From the NCBI GenBank assembly GCA_012521315.1, contig JAAYMP010000149.1:1-11084 (forward strand): a stretch of DNA of 11,084 nt. Reading direction: 5' to 3'. This DNA comes from Bacillota bacterium. GTDB taxonomy: Bacteria > Bacillota > UBA4882 > UBA10575. The position numbers were made by a program, and so were the translations under genes. Shown here one piece after another: positions 1 through 5,102 of the stretch (position 1 is its first letter; every line of letters begins with the position of its first letter). The notes beneath the pieces are model-generated. The model was not told where the DNA came from. It saw only the letters and a list, made by a program, of their open reading frames with translations, and did not search any database.

Positions 1-418
1 CCTCGGACCGCGTCCCCTTGCCCCGCCGCAGGCCTGACACCATCTCCAGGGACAGCCCGAGGTGGGCAAAACCGCGCTGCAAACCCGACCCGATCCTCTG
101 GTAATCAGCCAAAACTGAACCGGAGAAGCCTTCGCGTTCCCCGGTGACCAAAGCGTAGGTAATCTCGTGTTGGTGAAAAACCGCCCGTCCGCCGGTGGGG
201 CGGCGGACCCATTCCACACCGGCTCGCCGGCAACGGGCTTGCCGGGCTGCCGAGAGAGGTGCTTGGAGGTAACCCAACGAGAGGGCGGACGGATCCCAGC
301 CGTAAAAACGGAGGGTCACCGGCGCCGTCCCCTGGAGGTAACTGGTGAGCAGCGCTTCGTCGACAGCCATGTTCCAAGCGGCCGGTCCGGGCGCCCACGG
401 GAGAAAACGTCCGATCAT
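1..418 (-). CDS. lipM: Octanoyltransferase LipM-like (BPL/LPL fold), C-terminus cut by window edge
   Basis: About 139 N-terminal residues are visible; the gene runs off the left edge. Translation shows WNMAVDEALL near the start, then LRFYGWDPSALSLGYLQ and RRPTGGRAVFHQHEITYAL. The RRPTGGRxVxH-xxE-TY arrangement resembles B. subtilis LipM more than LplA, which usually has RRxSGGGAVFHD-xGN. By family knowledge LipM moves octanoyl from acyl carrier protein to GcvH, the first step of endogenous lipoate assembly. The catalytic Cys lies further along in the family and is not visible, so a lipoate-protein ligase remains possible. The ATG (418..416) overlaps the gcvH stop by one base (TAATG), which implies translational coupling. 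Pairing with gcvH supports the octanoyltransferase reading. Confidence 0.85.
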   Translation of the reverse strand, partial: MIGRFLPWAPGPAAWNMAVDEALLTSYLQGTAPVTLRFYGWDPSALSLGYLQAPLSAARQARCRRAGVEWVRRPTGGRAVFHQHEITYALVTGEREGFSGSVLADYQRIGSGLQRGFAHLGLSLEMVSGLRRGKGTRSE

Positions 419-795
419 TACTGGCCAATCAATTTCCGGTACTCTTCAGCGGTGAGGAGTTTTTTTAACTCTTCGGGGTCGGCGATTTCAAGCTCGGCAA
501 TCCAGCCTTTACCGTAAGGGTCCTGGTTTACCAACTCGGGGTTGAATTGCAATTCCTCGTTCACCGCTAAAACCTCACCGGTCAGTGGGGCATAAATATC
601 AGAAACCGCTTTTACCGATTCAATACTGCCCATTTCCGCTTTGGCCTTAACCTTTTCGCCAATCGCCGGTAGTTCCACATACACCACGTCACCCAATTCT
701 TTTTGGGCGTATTCGGTGATCCCAACCGTGGCCCGGTCTCCGTCTGCCCTGACCCATTCGTGATCCGGAGTATACTTTAAATCGGACGGAATCAT
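418..795 (-). CDS. gcvH: Glycine cleavage system H protein (lipoyl carrier)
   Basis: A complete 125-residue GcvH of normal family length. It opens with the typical KYTPDHEWV, followed by VGITEYAQKELGDVVYVELP. The lipoyl-attachment motif is GSIESVKAVSD, with the modified lysine at residue 62, and IYAPLTGEVLAVNEEL follows. H protein carries the aminomethyl group between the P, T and L proteins. In Bacillota it is also the first octanoyl acceptor, from which LipL passes the group on to E2 subunits. The ATG (795..793) is preceded by a GGGGG-rich ribosome site about eight bases upstream. No gcvP or gcvT is visible, and lipM follows with a one-base overlap. This context suggests a lipoyl-relay role at least as much as glycine catabolism; that part is inference. 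Confidence 0.97.
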   Translation of the reverse strand: MIPSDLKYTPDHEWVRADGDRATVGITEYAQKELGDVVYVELPAIGEKVKAKAEMGSIESVKAVSDIYAPLTGEVLAVNEELQFNPELVNQDPYGKGWIAELEIADPEELKKLLTAEEYRKLIGQ

Positions 796-855
796 TTCTC
801 AAACCCCCATTTTTTATCATCCGCACGCGGACTAAGTACCAACACTATTATGTTT

Positions 856-884
856 ATCATATAATGAAGGGAATAACTTGTAAA
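856..884 (-). promoter_or_regulatory. Sigma-A-type promoter for gcvH-lipM
   Basis: On the minus strand TTTACA (884..879) is followed after exactly 17 bases by TATGAT (861..856), a near-consensus promoter. Transcription should start near 849, leaving a 5' leader of about 54 bases before gcvH. A small hairpin, TCCGC/GCGGA (820-831), lies in that leader. A TATAAT on the plus strand (860-865) overlaps the -10 element and could serve a divergent transcript, but it has only a weak -35. Confidence 0.7.
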
Positions 885-921
885 GGGTTGGCAGAGATTT
901 TTCCCAAAAGGAGGGTGTCCT

Positions 922-1008
922 ATGTGTCGTCTTTTAGCCGCCTTTTTAAATCCGCTCCTCAAAATGAAGGGAAAAACCATGATTATCATCAAACAACGCC
1001 ACCGTTAG
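922..1008 (+). CDS. Possible 28-residue small ORF with perfect Shine-Dalgarno
   Basis: An ATG at 922 is preceded by AAAGGAGGG (907-915), with seven bases between GGAGG and the start, which is optimal for Bacillota. The product would be 28 residues: MCRLLAAFLNPLLK, a short basic stretch, and a tail of MIIIKQRHR. The TAG stop (1006-1008) falls in the loop and first stem base of a CCACC/GGTGG hairpin, and a second hairpin with a T-rich tail follows at once. The arrangement resembles a leader peptide with attenuator or a self-contained small-peptide gene. No downstream plus-strand gene exists to be regulated, since birA converges from the other side. I do not recognise the peptide. It could be chance. 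Confidence 0.3.
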   Translation: MCRLLAAFLNPLLKMKGKTMIIIKQRHR

Positions 1009-1044
1009 GTGGAGGCCTCCGCTTGCGGAGGTCTTTGCTCTTTT
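999..1044 (+). terminator. Two abutting hairpins with T-rich tail
   Basis: Hairpin 1 is CCACC (999-1003) with GGTGG (1008-1012), loop GTTA. Hairpin 2 starts at the next base: AGGCCTCCG (1013-1021) with CGGAGGTCT (1026-1034), loop CTTG, nine pairs including one G-U. The tail at 1035-1044 is TTGCTCTTTT. The T-rich side is on the plus strand, so it would end a plus transcript such as the small ORF at 922-1008. The minus side lacks a T run, so it is a poor terminator for birA. GGAGG of 1011-1015 can also pair with CCTCC of 1016-1020, allowing alternative folds. Confidence 0.5.
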
Positions 1045-1176
1045 ACCCTAATATTCTCTCCGAGCCGGGTTTTTTTATTGCAGATCAAGCACGACTCTTT
1101 ATCCCAGCCCCCCGCGCGTTTCCCGCACGCTTCCCACAGCTTACAGCGCCGGAAAGCACCTTCGCCCGTCAGCGCC

Positions 1177-2148
1177 TTACCGGTCAAAGATCGGCTGCAC
1201 ATCGCCGGCCACCACCCGGGAGCGTTGACCGTCGCGCTCGATGACCAAGGCCCCGTCGTCGGCAATGGCCACTGCTTCGCCCCGGTAGATGTTCCGGCCG
1301 TCGTCCACCTCCACCGGCCGCCCCAAAGTGGCCGTGTACTGACGGCAGTAAGCCAAACAGTGGTCAAACCCGTGCTCCAGGGCATGGAAATACTCCTCCT
1401 CGAAACACTGCAGGTATTTACGGAGCAACTCCTTACGCTCCACAAAACGGCCCGTGACCATCCGCAATGAACCAGCCTTGCCCCTCAGATCAGGAGGAAA
1501 ATCGGTCAGACGTTGGTTGACGTTGATACCCACCCCCACAATGACGTGCTCCATCCGGCCCAACTCTCCGCTGACTTCGGTCAGGATCCCGGAGATTTTG
1601 CGCTCCTGGTAATAAAGGTCATTCGGCCATTTCACCAATGGGCGGAAGTCCAAGACGTCCTTAACGGCACGCGAAAGGGCCACCACCGCCAGCAAGTTCA
1701 GCTTTGGCAGCTCAAACGGGGAAAAAGGGGGACGCATAATGATGCTGAGCCAAATTCCGGCGCCGGGCGGCGAAAACCAACTGCGGCCCAGCCGGCCGCG
1801 GCCCGCGGTCTGCGTCTCCGCCAGGACCACCGTCCCCTCGGCGACCGTGTTTAACAGTTCTTTCGCCCGCTGGTTGGTGGACGGAAGTTCATCAAAGTAC
1901 TCGATGGTCCGCCCGATCAGCCGGTTCGCCAGGCCTTTAGCCACCTCCCAGGGGTAGAGTTTGTCGGGCCGGCTGACCAAATGGTAGCCCCGCCGGGGGT
2001 GGGCCGAAATCTTATACCCCAGTTCCCGCAAGGCCTTAATCTGCTTCCAAACCATCGTCCGGCTGACGCCCAGCCGGGCCGCCAGATCCTCGCCCGAAAC
2101 AAAGGCCCCCCGGTCAAGGAGGTCAACCAAAGTCCCCAATTCTGACAT
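1177..2148 (-). CDS. birA: Bifunctional biotin-protein ligase / biotin operon repressor BirA
   Basis: 323 residues with the full Class II BirA layout. A winged helix-turn-helix spans roughly residues 2-55 (VSGEDLAARLGVSRTMVWKQ, then GYKISAHPRRGYHL). The ligase core follows, with GRGRLGRSW (116-124, biotinoyl-AMP loop), KWPND (173-177), KISGILTE, and a C-terminal SH3-like domain from about 270. It makes biotinoyl-5'-AMP, transfers biotin to carboxylase carrier subunits, and represses biotin genes when holo-BirA dimerises. I chose the ATG at 2148 because GAGGGG lies just upstream; a TTG at 2163 would add five residues but sits in that ribosome site. No biotin synthesis genes are in view. A candidate BirA box precedes the gene. 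Confidence 0.95.
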   Translation of the reverse strand: MSELGTLVDLLDRGAFVSGEDLAARLGVSRTMVWKQIKALRELGYKISAHPRRGYHLVSRPDKLYPWEVAKGLANRLIGRTIEYFDELPSTNQRAKELLNTVAEGTVVLAETQTAGRGRLGRSWFSPPGAGIWLSIIMRPPFSPFELPKLNLLAVVALSRAVKDVLDFRPLVKWPNDLYYQERKISGILTEVSGELGRMEHVIVGVGINVNQRLTDFPPDLRGKAGSLRMVTGRFVERKELLRKYLQCFEEEYFHALEHGFDHCLAYCRQYTATLGRPVEVDDGRNIYRGEAVAIADDGALVIERDGQRSRVVAGDVQPIFDR

Positions 2149-2225
2149 CTTATCGCCCCTCAATCCTGGTTACTGGTTACGCGTTGCCCGTAAGAACGAT
2201 AAAGGATAAGCCGGAAACCGTTTCT

Positions 2226-2255
2226 AGTCTACCCAAAAAGTTTCTCCTCTGTCAA
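2226..2255 (-). promoter_or_regulatory. Putative birA promoter
   Basis: A perfect TTGACA (2255..2250, minus strand) is followed after 18 bases by TAGACT (2231..2226), a four-of-six -10. Transcription would start near 2219, about 70 bases before the birA ATG. The -35 hexamer lies inside one half-site of the inverted repeat at 2250-2280, so an occupied site would block RNA polymerase. Confidence 0.5.
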
Positions 2256-2280
2256 CCAATATAAAGGAAGATAGTTGACA
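2250..2280. promoter_or_regulatory. Candidate BirA operator (bir box)
   Basis: TGTCAACC (2250-2257), a 15-base AT-rich spacer (2258-2272), then AGTTGACA (2273-2280). The arms TGTCAAC and GTTGACA are exact inverted complements. This matches the known BirA site architecture (TGTnAACC, about 14-16 bases, GGTTnACA) apart from one base in the right half-site. Its position over the birA -35 would give autoregulation, which is inference. Confidence 0.55.
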
Positions 2281-2327
2281 TATATTGCTTGTTATCCAAT
2301 TCTTAACCGCTTCCGCTTGCCTTTCTC

Positions 2328-2356
2328 TTGCCTTTCCCTCCAAAGCGGGATAAAAT
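2328..2356 (+). promoter_or_regulatory. Putative promoter of the NitT/TauT-type ABC operon
   Basis: TTGCCT (2328-2333, four of six) and TAAAAT (2351-2356, five of six) are separated by 17 bases. Transcription would start near 2363, giving a leader of about 194 bases before the binding-protein ATG. Confidence 0.45.
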
Positions 2357-2426
2357 AAGATTGCGTAGTTCTACGGGAAAAGGTGTGCCTTACCCCACAG
2401 AACCAACCAATTATTACCTGAGGCCA

Positions 2427-2473
2427 AGGCTTGTCCTGAAGCAAAGGGTGTTCGTCTCCATAAAGACAAGCCT
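2427..2473 (+). promoter_or_regulatory. Antiterminator stem of an unclassified attenuator leader
   Basis: AGGCTTGTC (2427-2435) pairs perfectly over nine bases with GACAAGCCT (2465-2473). The 3' arm shares 2468-2473 with the 5' arm of the terminator that follows, so only one stem can form at a time. This is the usual architecture of a transcriptional riboswitch, T-box or protein-controlled attenuator. I see no T-box core, no TPP core, and no ykkC (guanidine-I) core. Upstream leader structure includes GTAG/CTAC and TGTG/CACA pairings (about 2365-2400). Ligand unknown. Confidence 0.5.
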
Positions 2474-2493
2474 GTCCACGGACGGGCTTTTTT
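2468..2493 (+). terminator. Intrinsic terminator inside the ABC operon leader
   Basis: The stem AAGCCTGTC (2468-2476) / GACGGGCTT (2481-2489), loop CACG, nine pairs with one G-U, runs into six T residues (2488-2493). It lies about 64 bases before the binding-protein start, so it must be read through for the operon to be expressed. Small hairpins follow (CGGAC/GTCCG near 2497-2514, GTGCC/GGCAC at 2521-2533) without covering the GGAGGG at 2545-2550. Confidence 0.8.
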
Positions 2494-2556
2494 CGTGCGG
2501 ACGACAGACGGTCCGGGGCAGTGCCTTCGGCACAGAAGAAAGCTGGAGGGATTGTG

Positions 2557-3531
2557 ATGTGGAAAAAAGCTCTATTCGTCGGATGTTTAATCCTCGTCCT
2601 TGCGGTCGCCTCCCCGCTGCCGGCCGCGGACAAGGCAGGGGAAACGCCGATTAATGTGATGGTCCTGTCCGGAACGACCGGCCTCTCCCTGGCTAAACTG
2701 TTGGAAGAGCAACCGGCAATCGCGCCGGGGGTAACCTTTAATTATACCGTGATCAAAAGCCCCGACCAGATGAGTGCGAAGATTATTGCCGGGGAGGCCG
2801 ACATCGCCGCCGTCCCCACCAACCAGGCGGCCATCCTTTATAACCGCGGCATCCCGGTTCAACTGGCCGCCATCACCAACTGGGGTGTCATGTACATCGT
2901 GGGCCACGACACAACAATCGCGACGTGGGCCGACTTGAAAGGGAAAGCGATCGGCATCACCGGGAAAGGAAGCACCCCCGATCTGCTCTTCCGGTACTTT
3001 CTGGAGGCCAACGGGATCGACCCGGAACGGGATGTCCAGATCCAGTACTACGCCAGCCCGGCCGAGCTGACGCAACTGGTGATCGCCGGTAAAGTCCGCC
3101 TGGCGACCTTGCCCGAACCCTGGATCACGGAAGCCCTGGCCCGCAATGCGGACTTGTCCGTGCTCCTGGATTACCAAAAAGAATGGGTGCGCCTGGAAAA
3201 GCGGGACGTCTCCTACCCCCAAAGCGCGCTGGTGGTCAGTTCGCGGCTGGCCAAGGAAAAACCGGCCGTCGTCCGCGCTTTTCTGAAGGCGGCGGCCGAC
3301 TCCAGCGCCTGGGTGGTCAATAACCCAAGCGCCGCCGGTCGTCTGGCGGAAAAACATTTGTTCATCTCCGCCGTCGCAGCCACCGAGGCAATTCCCCGGT
3401 GCAATCTCCGGTTTGACGAGGCCTCCCAGGTCCAAGCCGAGATTGAGTATTTCCTGGTGAAACTCCACTCTTTCGAGCCGCAATCGATTGGAGGCAAACT
3501 ACCGGATGAGGGCTTCTATTGGCAAAAATAA
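2557..3531 (+). CDS. NitT/TauT-family ABC transporter substrate-binding protein
   Basis: 324 residues with an N-terminal secretion signal (WKK, hydrophobic 5-18, likely cleavage after SPLPA) and an NMT1/SsuA-like periplasmic-binding fold. Typical segments are INVMVLSGTTGLSLAKLLEE, a GEADIAAVPTNQAAILYNRG segment, TWADLKGKAIGITGKGSTPD and LATLPEPWITEAL. The family binds nitrate, sulfonates, taurine, thiamine precursors, guanidine-type compounds and others; nothing here fixes the ligand. The ATG at 2557 sits seven bases after GGAGG (2545-2549). A GTG directly before it (2554) is less well spaced. The N-terminus has no convincing lipobox: Cys10 follows FVG and is too close to the start. That is unusual for a monoderm binding protein. 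The 3' end overlaps the permease by 26 bases. Confidence 0.9.
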   Translation: MWKKALFVGCLILVLAVASPLPAADKAGETPINVMVLSGTTGLSLAKLLEEQPAIAPGVTFNYTVIKSPDQMSAKIIAGEADIAAVPTNQAAILYNRGIPVQLAAITNWGVMYIVGHDTTIATWADLKGKAIGITGKGSTPDLLFRYFLEANGIDPERDVQIQYYASPAELTQLVIAGKVRLATLPEPWITEALARNADLSVLLDYQKEWVRLEKRDVSYPQSALVVSSRLAKEKPAVVRAFLKAAADSSAWVVNNPSAAGRLAEKHLFISAVAATEAIPRCNLRFDEASQVQAEIEYFLVKLHSFEPQSIGGKLPDEGFYWQK

Positions 3532-4261
3532 GGCGGTCACCGCCGGTTCAATCTTGACGCTCTTTGTGGTCTGGTCTTTGGCCGCTAAGTGGGTTGGGAA
3601 GGAGATCATCCTTCCCAACCCGGTGGTGACCTTCACCCAACTCTACCGTCTCCTGACCTCTGGCGGCTTCTGGACGCATCTCAGCGCAACGCTCAGCCGG
3701 GGCCTGGTCGGGTTTGCCCTTTCTTTCTTGGCAGGCCTGCTTTTAGGTTTGCTCTCCGGGTTACGTCCGGGCTTTGAAACCTTTTTCCGCCTTTGGCTAA
3801 CTGTGATCCGGAGCACCCCTTCCATGGCCCTGATTCTTCTTGCCTTGATTTGGTTTGAATCAAACGCCGTCACCCTTTTCGTCACGTTTTTGGTGGTCTT
3901 TCCGCTGATCACCCAGAATGTCACCGAGGGTGTCCGCCAGGTGGACCCCAGGCTGAAAGAGATGGCCCGCCTTTACCGCGTCCGTTTTCCAACCGCCCTT
4001 TACCGGATGTATTTACCCGCCATCCTCCCCTACCTGGCCACCGCTGCGGCGGCGGGGCTTGGGTTGACCTGGAAGGTTATGATCGCCGCCGAGGTTCTGG
4101 CCTATCCCCGCTGGGGGATCGGGGCTCGCATGGATACGGCCCGTACTTATCTGCAAACCCCCGAAGTTTTTGCCTGGACCATTGTGGTGATTGTGGTCAG
4201 TCTTTTTTTTGACCGGATCCTTGCTGCTCTGATCCGGAAGCGACTATTGTATTGGGAGTAA
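3506..4261 (+). CDS. NitT/TauT-family ABC transporter permease
   Basis: 251 residues, the normal length for SsuC/TauC-type permeases. Hydrophobic segments lie near residues 11-29, 64-86, 104-117, 121-137, 172-189 and 221-240, consistent with six membrane helices. The cytoplasmic EAA-like loop is around 152-172 (LKEMARLYRVRFPTALYRMY, then LPAILPYL), although the usual glycine is missing. I chose the ATG at 3506, eleven bases after GGAGG (3490-3494). A TTG at 3488 would add six residues but overlaps that site. The gene overlaps the binding-protein gene by 26 bases, so they are probably translationally coupled. A perfect 12-bp inverted repeat lies in codons 29-39. Confidence 0.9.
   Translation: MRASIGKNKAVTAGSILTLFVVWSLAAKWVGKEIILPNPVVTFTQLYRLLTSGGFWTHLSATLSRGLVGFALSFLAGLLLGLLSGLRPGFETFFRLWLTVIRSTPSMALILLALIWFESNAVTLFVTFLVVFPLITQNVTEGVRQVDPRLKEMARLYRVRFPTALYRMYLPAILPYLATAAAAGLGLTWKVMIAAEVLAYPRWGIGARMDTARTYLQTPEVFAWTIVVIVVSLFFDRILAALIRKRLLYWE
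3591..3621. repeat. Perfect 12-bp inverted repeat inside the permease gene
   Basis: GGGTTGGGAAGG (3591-3602) and CCTTCCCAACCC (3610-3621) are exact inverted complements around a seven-base loop. The mRNA could form a very stable hairpin about 85 bases after the permease start. The encoded stretch is WVGKEIILPNPV, a normal membrane-protein segment. Confidence 0.85.
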
Positions 4262-4267
4262 CAAACA

Positions 4268-4990
4268 GTGAACCAAAGTGAATTTACATTATCCGGAATT
4301 ACCAAGTCCTACGGTTCGCTCCGGGTCCTGGCCGGTCTCTCCCTCACCGTGAAGGCCAACAGCATCGTCGCTTTGCTCGGCCCTTCCGGTTGCGGGAAAA
4401 CCACCCTGCTTTCGATCATTGCCGGGCTAAAAAGCCCCGACCAGGGACAGGTCACCGGAGTGGAGGACAAACCCATCAGTTATCTTTTTCAAGAGCCGCG
4501 CCTGCTCGATTGGTTGACCGTCGCTGAAAACCTGGCCTTTGTTTTAAAGGATCACATTCCCCGTTCCGAACTGGCGGAGCGGATCGATTATTATTTGGAA
4601 CAGATGGCGATCACCGCCTACCGGGACGCCTATCCCCGAAAACTAAGCGGTGGACAACGACAACGGGTAGCGATGGCCCGTGCGCTGGCCTATCCTTCCC
4701 GCATCCTCCTGATGGACGAACCTTTCAAGTCCCTAGATTTAAGCTTGAAATGGGCATTGATCACCCGCTTCCTGCAGCTGTGGGCGGCGGACCCACGCAC
4801 TGTGGTCTTCGTCACCCATGACCCCAAAGAAGCCCTCCTGCTGGCGGATGAGGTGTATGTCCTTACGCCGAAGCCCGCCGTGCTCCAAAGTCACCACGTG
4901 ATCAACATCCCGCGCCTGGAACGGAAGCCAACCGCCCTTTCCCTTCTCCAACTGGAGCAGAAGATTACGGCGGAGTTAATCCGGGATTAG
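4268..4990 (+). CDS. NitT/TauT-family ABC transporter ATP-binding protein
   Basis: 240 residues with every ABC ATPase motif: Walker A GPSGCGKT (38-45), Q-loop Gln75 (LFQEPRLLDWLTVAEN), signature LSGGQRQRV (126-134), Walker B ILLMDE (146-151), D-loop KSLD, and switch His184 (FVTHDPKEAL). It resembles SsuB/TauB/NrtD-class ATPases and should power the importer encoded just upstream. The start is a GTG at 4268, six bases after the permease stop, with GGGAG (4254-4258) at good spacing. A strong hairpin follows the gene, so the operon appears to be just three genes. No enzyme gene is linked that would reveal the substrate. Confidence 0.93.
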   Translation: MNQSEFTLSGITKSYGSLRVLAGLSLTVKANSIVALLGPSGCGKTTLLSIIAGLKSPDQGQVTGVEDKPISYLFQEPRLLDWLTVAENLAFVLKDHIPRSELAERIDYYLEQMAITAYRDAYPRKLSGGQRQRVAMARALAYPSRILLMDEPFKSLDLSLKWALITRFLQLWAADPRTVVFVTHDPKEALLLADEVYVLTPKPAVLQSHHVINIPRLERKPTALSLLQLEQKITAELIRD

Positions 4991-4992
4991 AG

Positions 4993-5036
4993 AAAAAAAT
5001 GAACCCTGCTTTTCCAGGGAAAAGCAGGGTTAGATA
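4993..5036. terminator. Bidirectional terminator between convergent genes
   Basis: A perfect 13-bp stem, AACCCTGCTTTTC (5002-5014) with GAAAAGCAGGGTT (5019-5031), loop CAGG. On the minus strand it is followed closely by a seven-T run (plus-strand A run at 4993-4999), making a strong terminator for the lipoprotein gene. On the plus strand the tail is only moderately T-rich. It also marks the left edge of the AT-rich segment. Confidence 0.8.
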
Positions 5037-5102
5037 ATAACTCTTTAAATTAAAATTTAATTGTTATTACCATCTTTGGGATCTTCAGGCAAAAAGAATT
5101 TT

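Noticed and set aside
105..428. 107-codon minus-strand ORF at the left end
   Set aside because: It is an off-frame shadow. The neighbouring frame starting at 418 encodes recognisable LipM motifs.
796..1075. Glycine riboswitch upstream of gcvH
   Set aside because: A minus-strand CGGAGAGA near 1063 looked suggestive, but the conserved glycine-aptamer cores are absent and the gcvH promoter lies downstream of this region, so its transcript would not include it.
2363..2493. T-box, TPP or guanidine-I (ykkC) riboswitch in the importer leader
   Set aside because: AAAGGGTG at 2443-2450 recalls a T-box, but the ACCGCG part and specifier layout are missing; no CTGAGA-type TPP core and no ykkC core are present.
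2587..3483. 298-codon minus-strand ORF opposite the binding protein
   Set aside because: Antisense shadow of a well-supported NitT/TauT binding-protein gene, Gly/Arg/Asp-rich and without recognisable domains.
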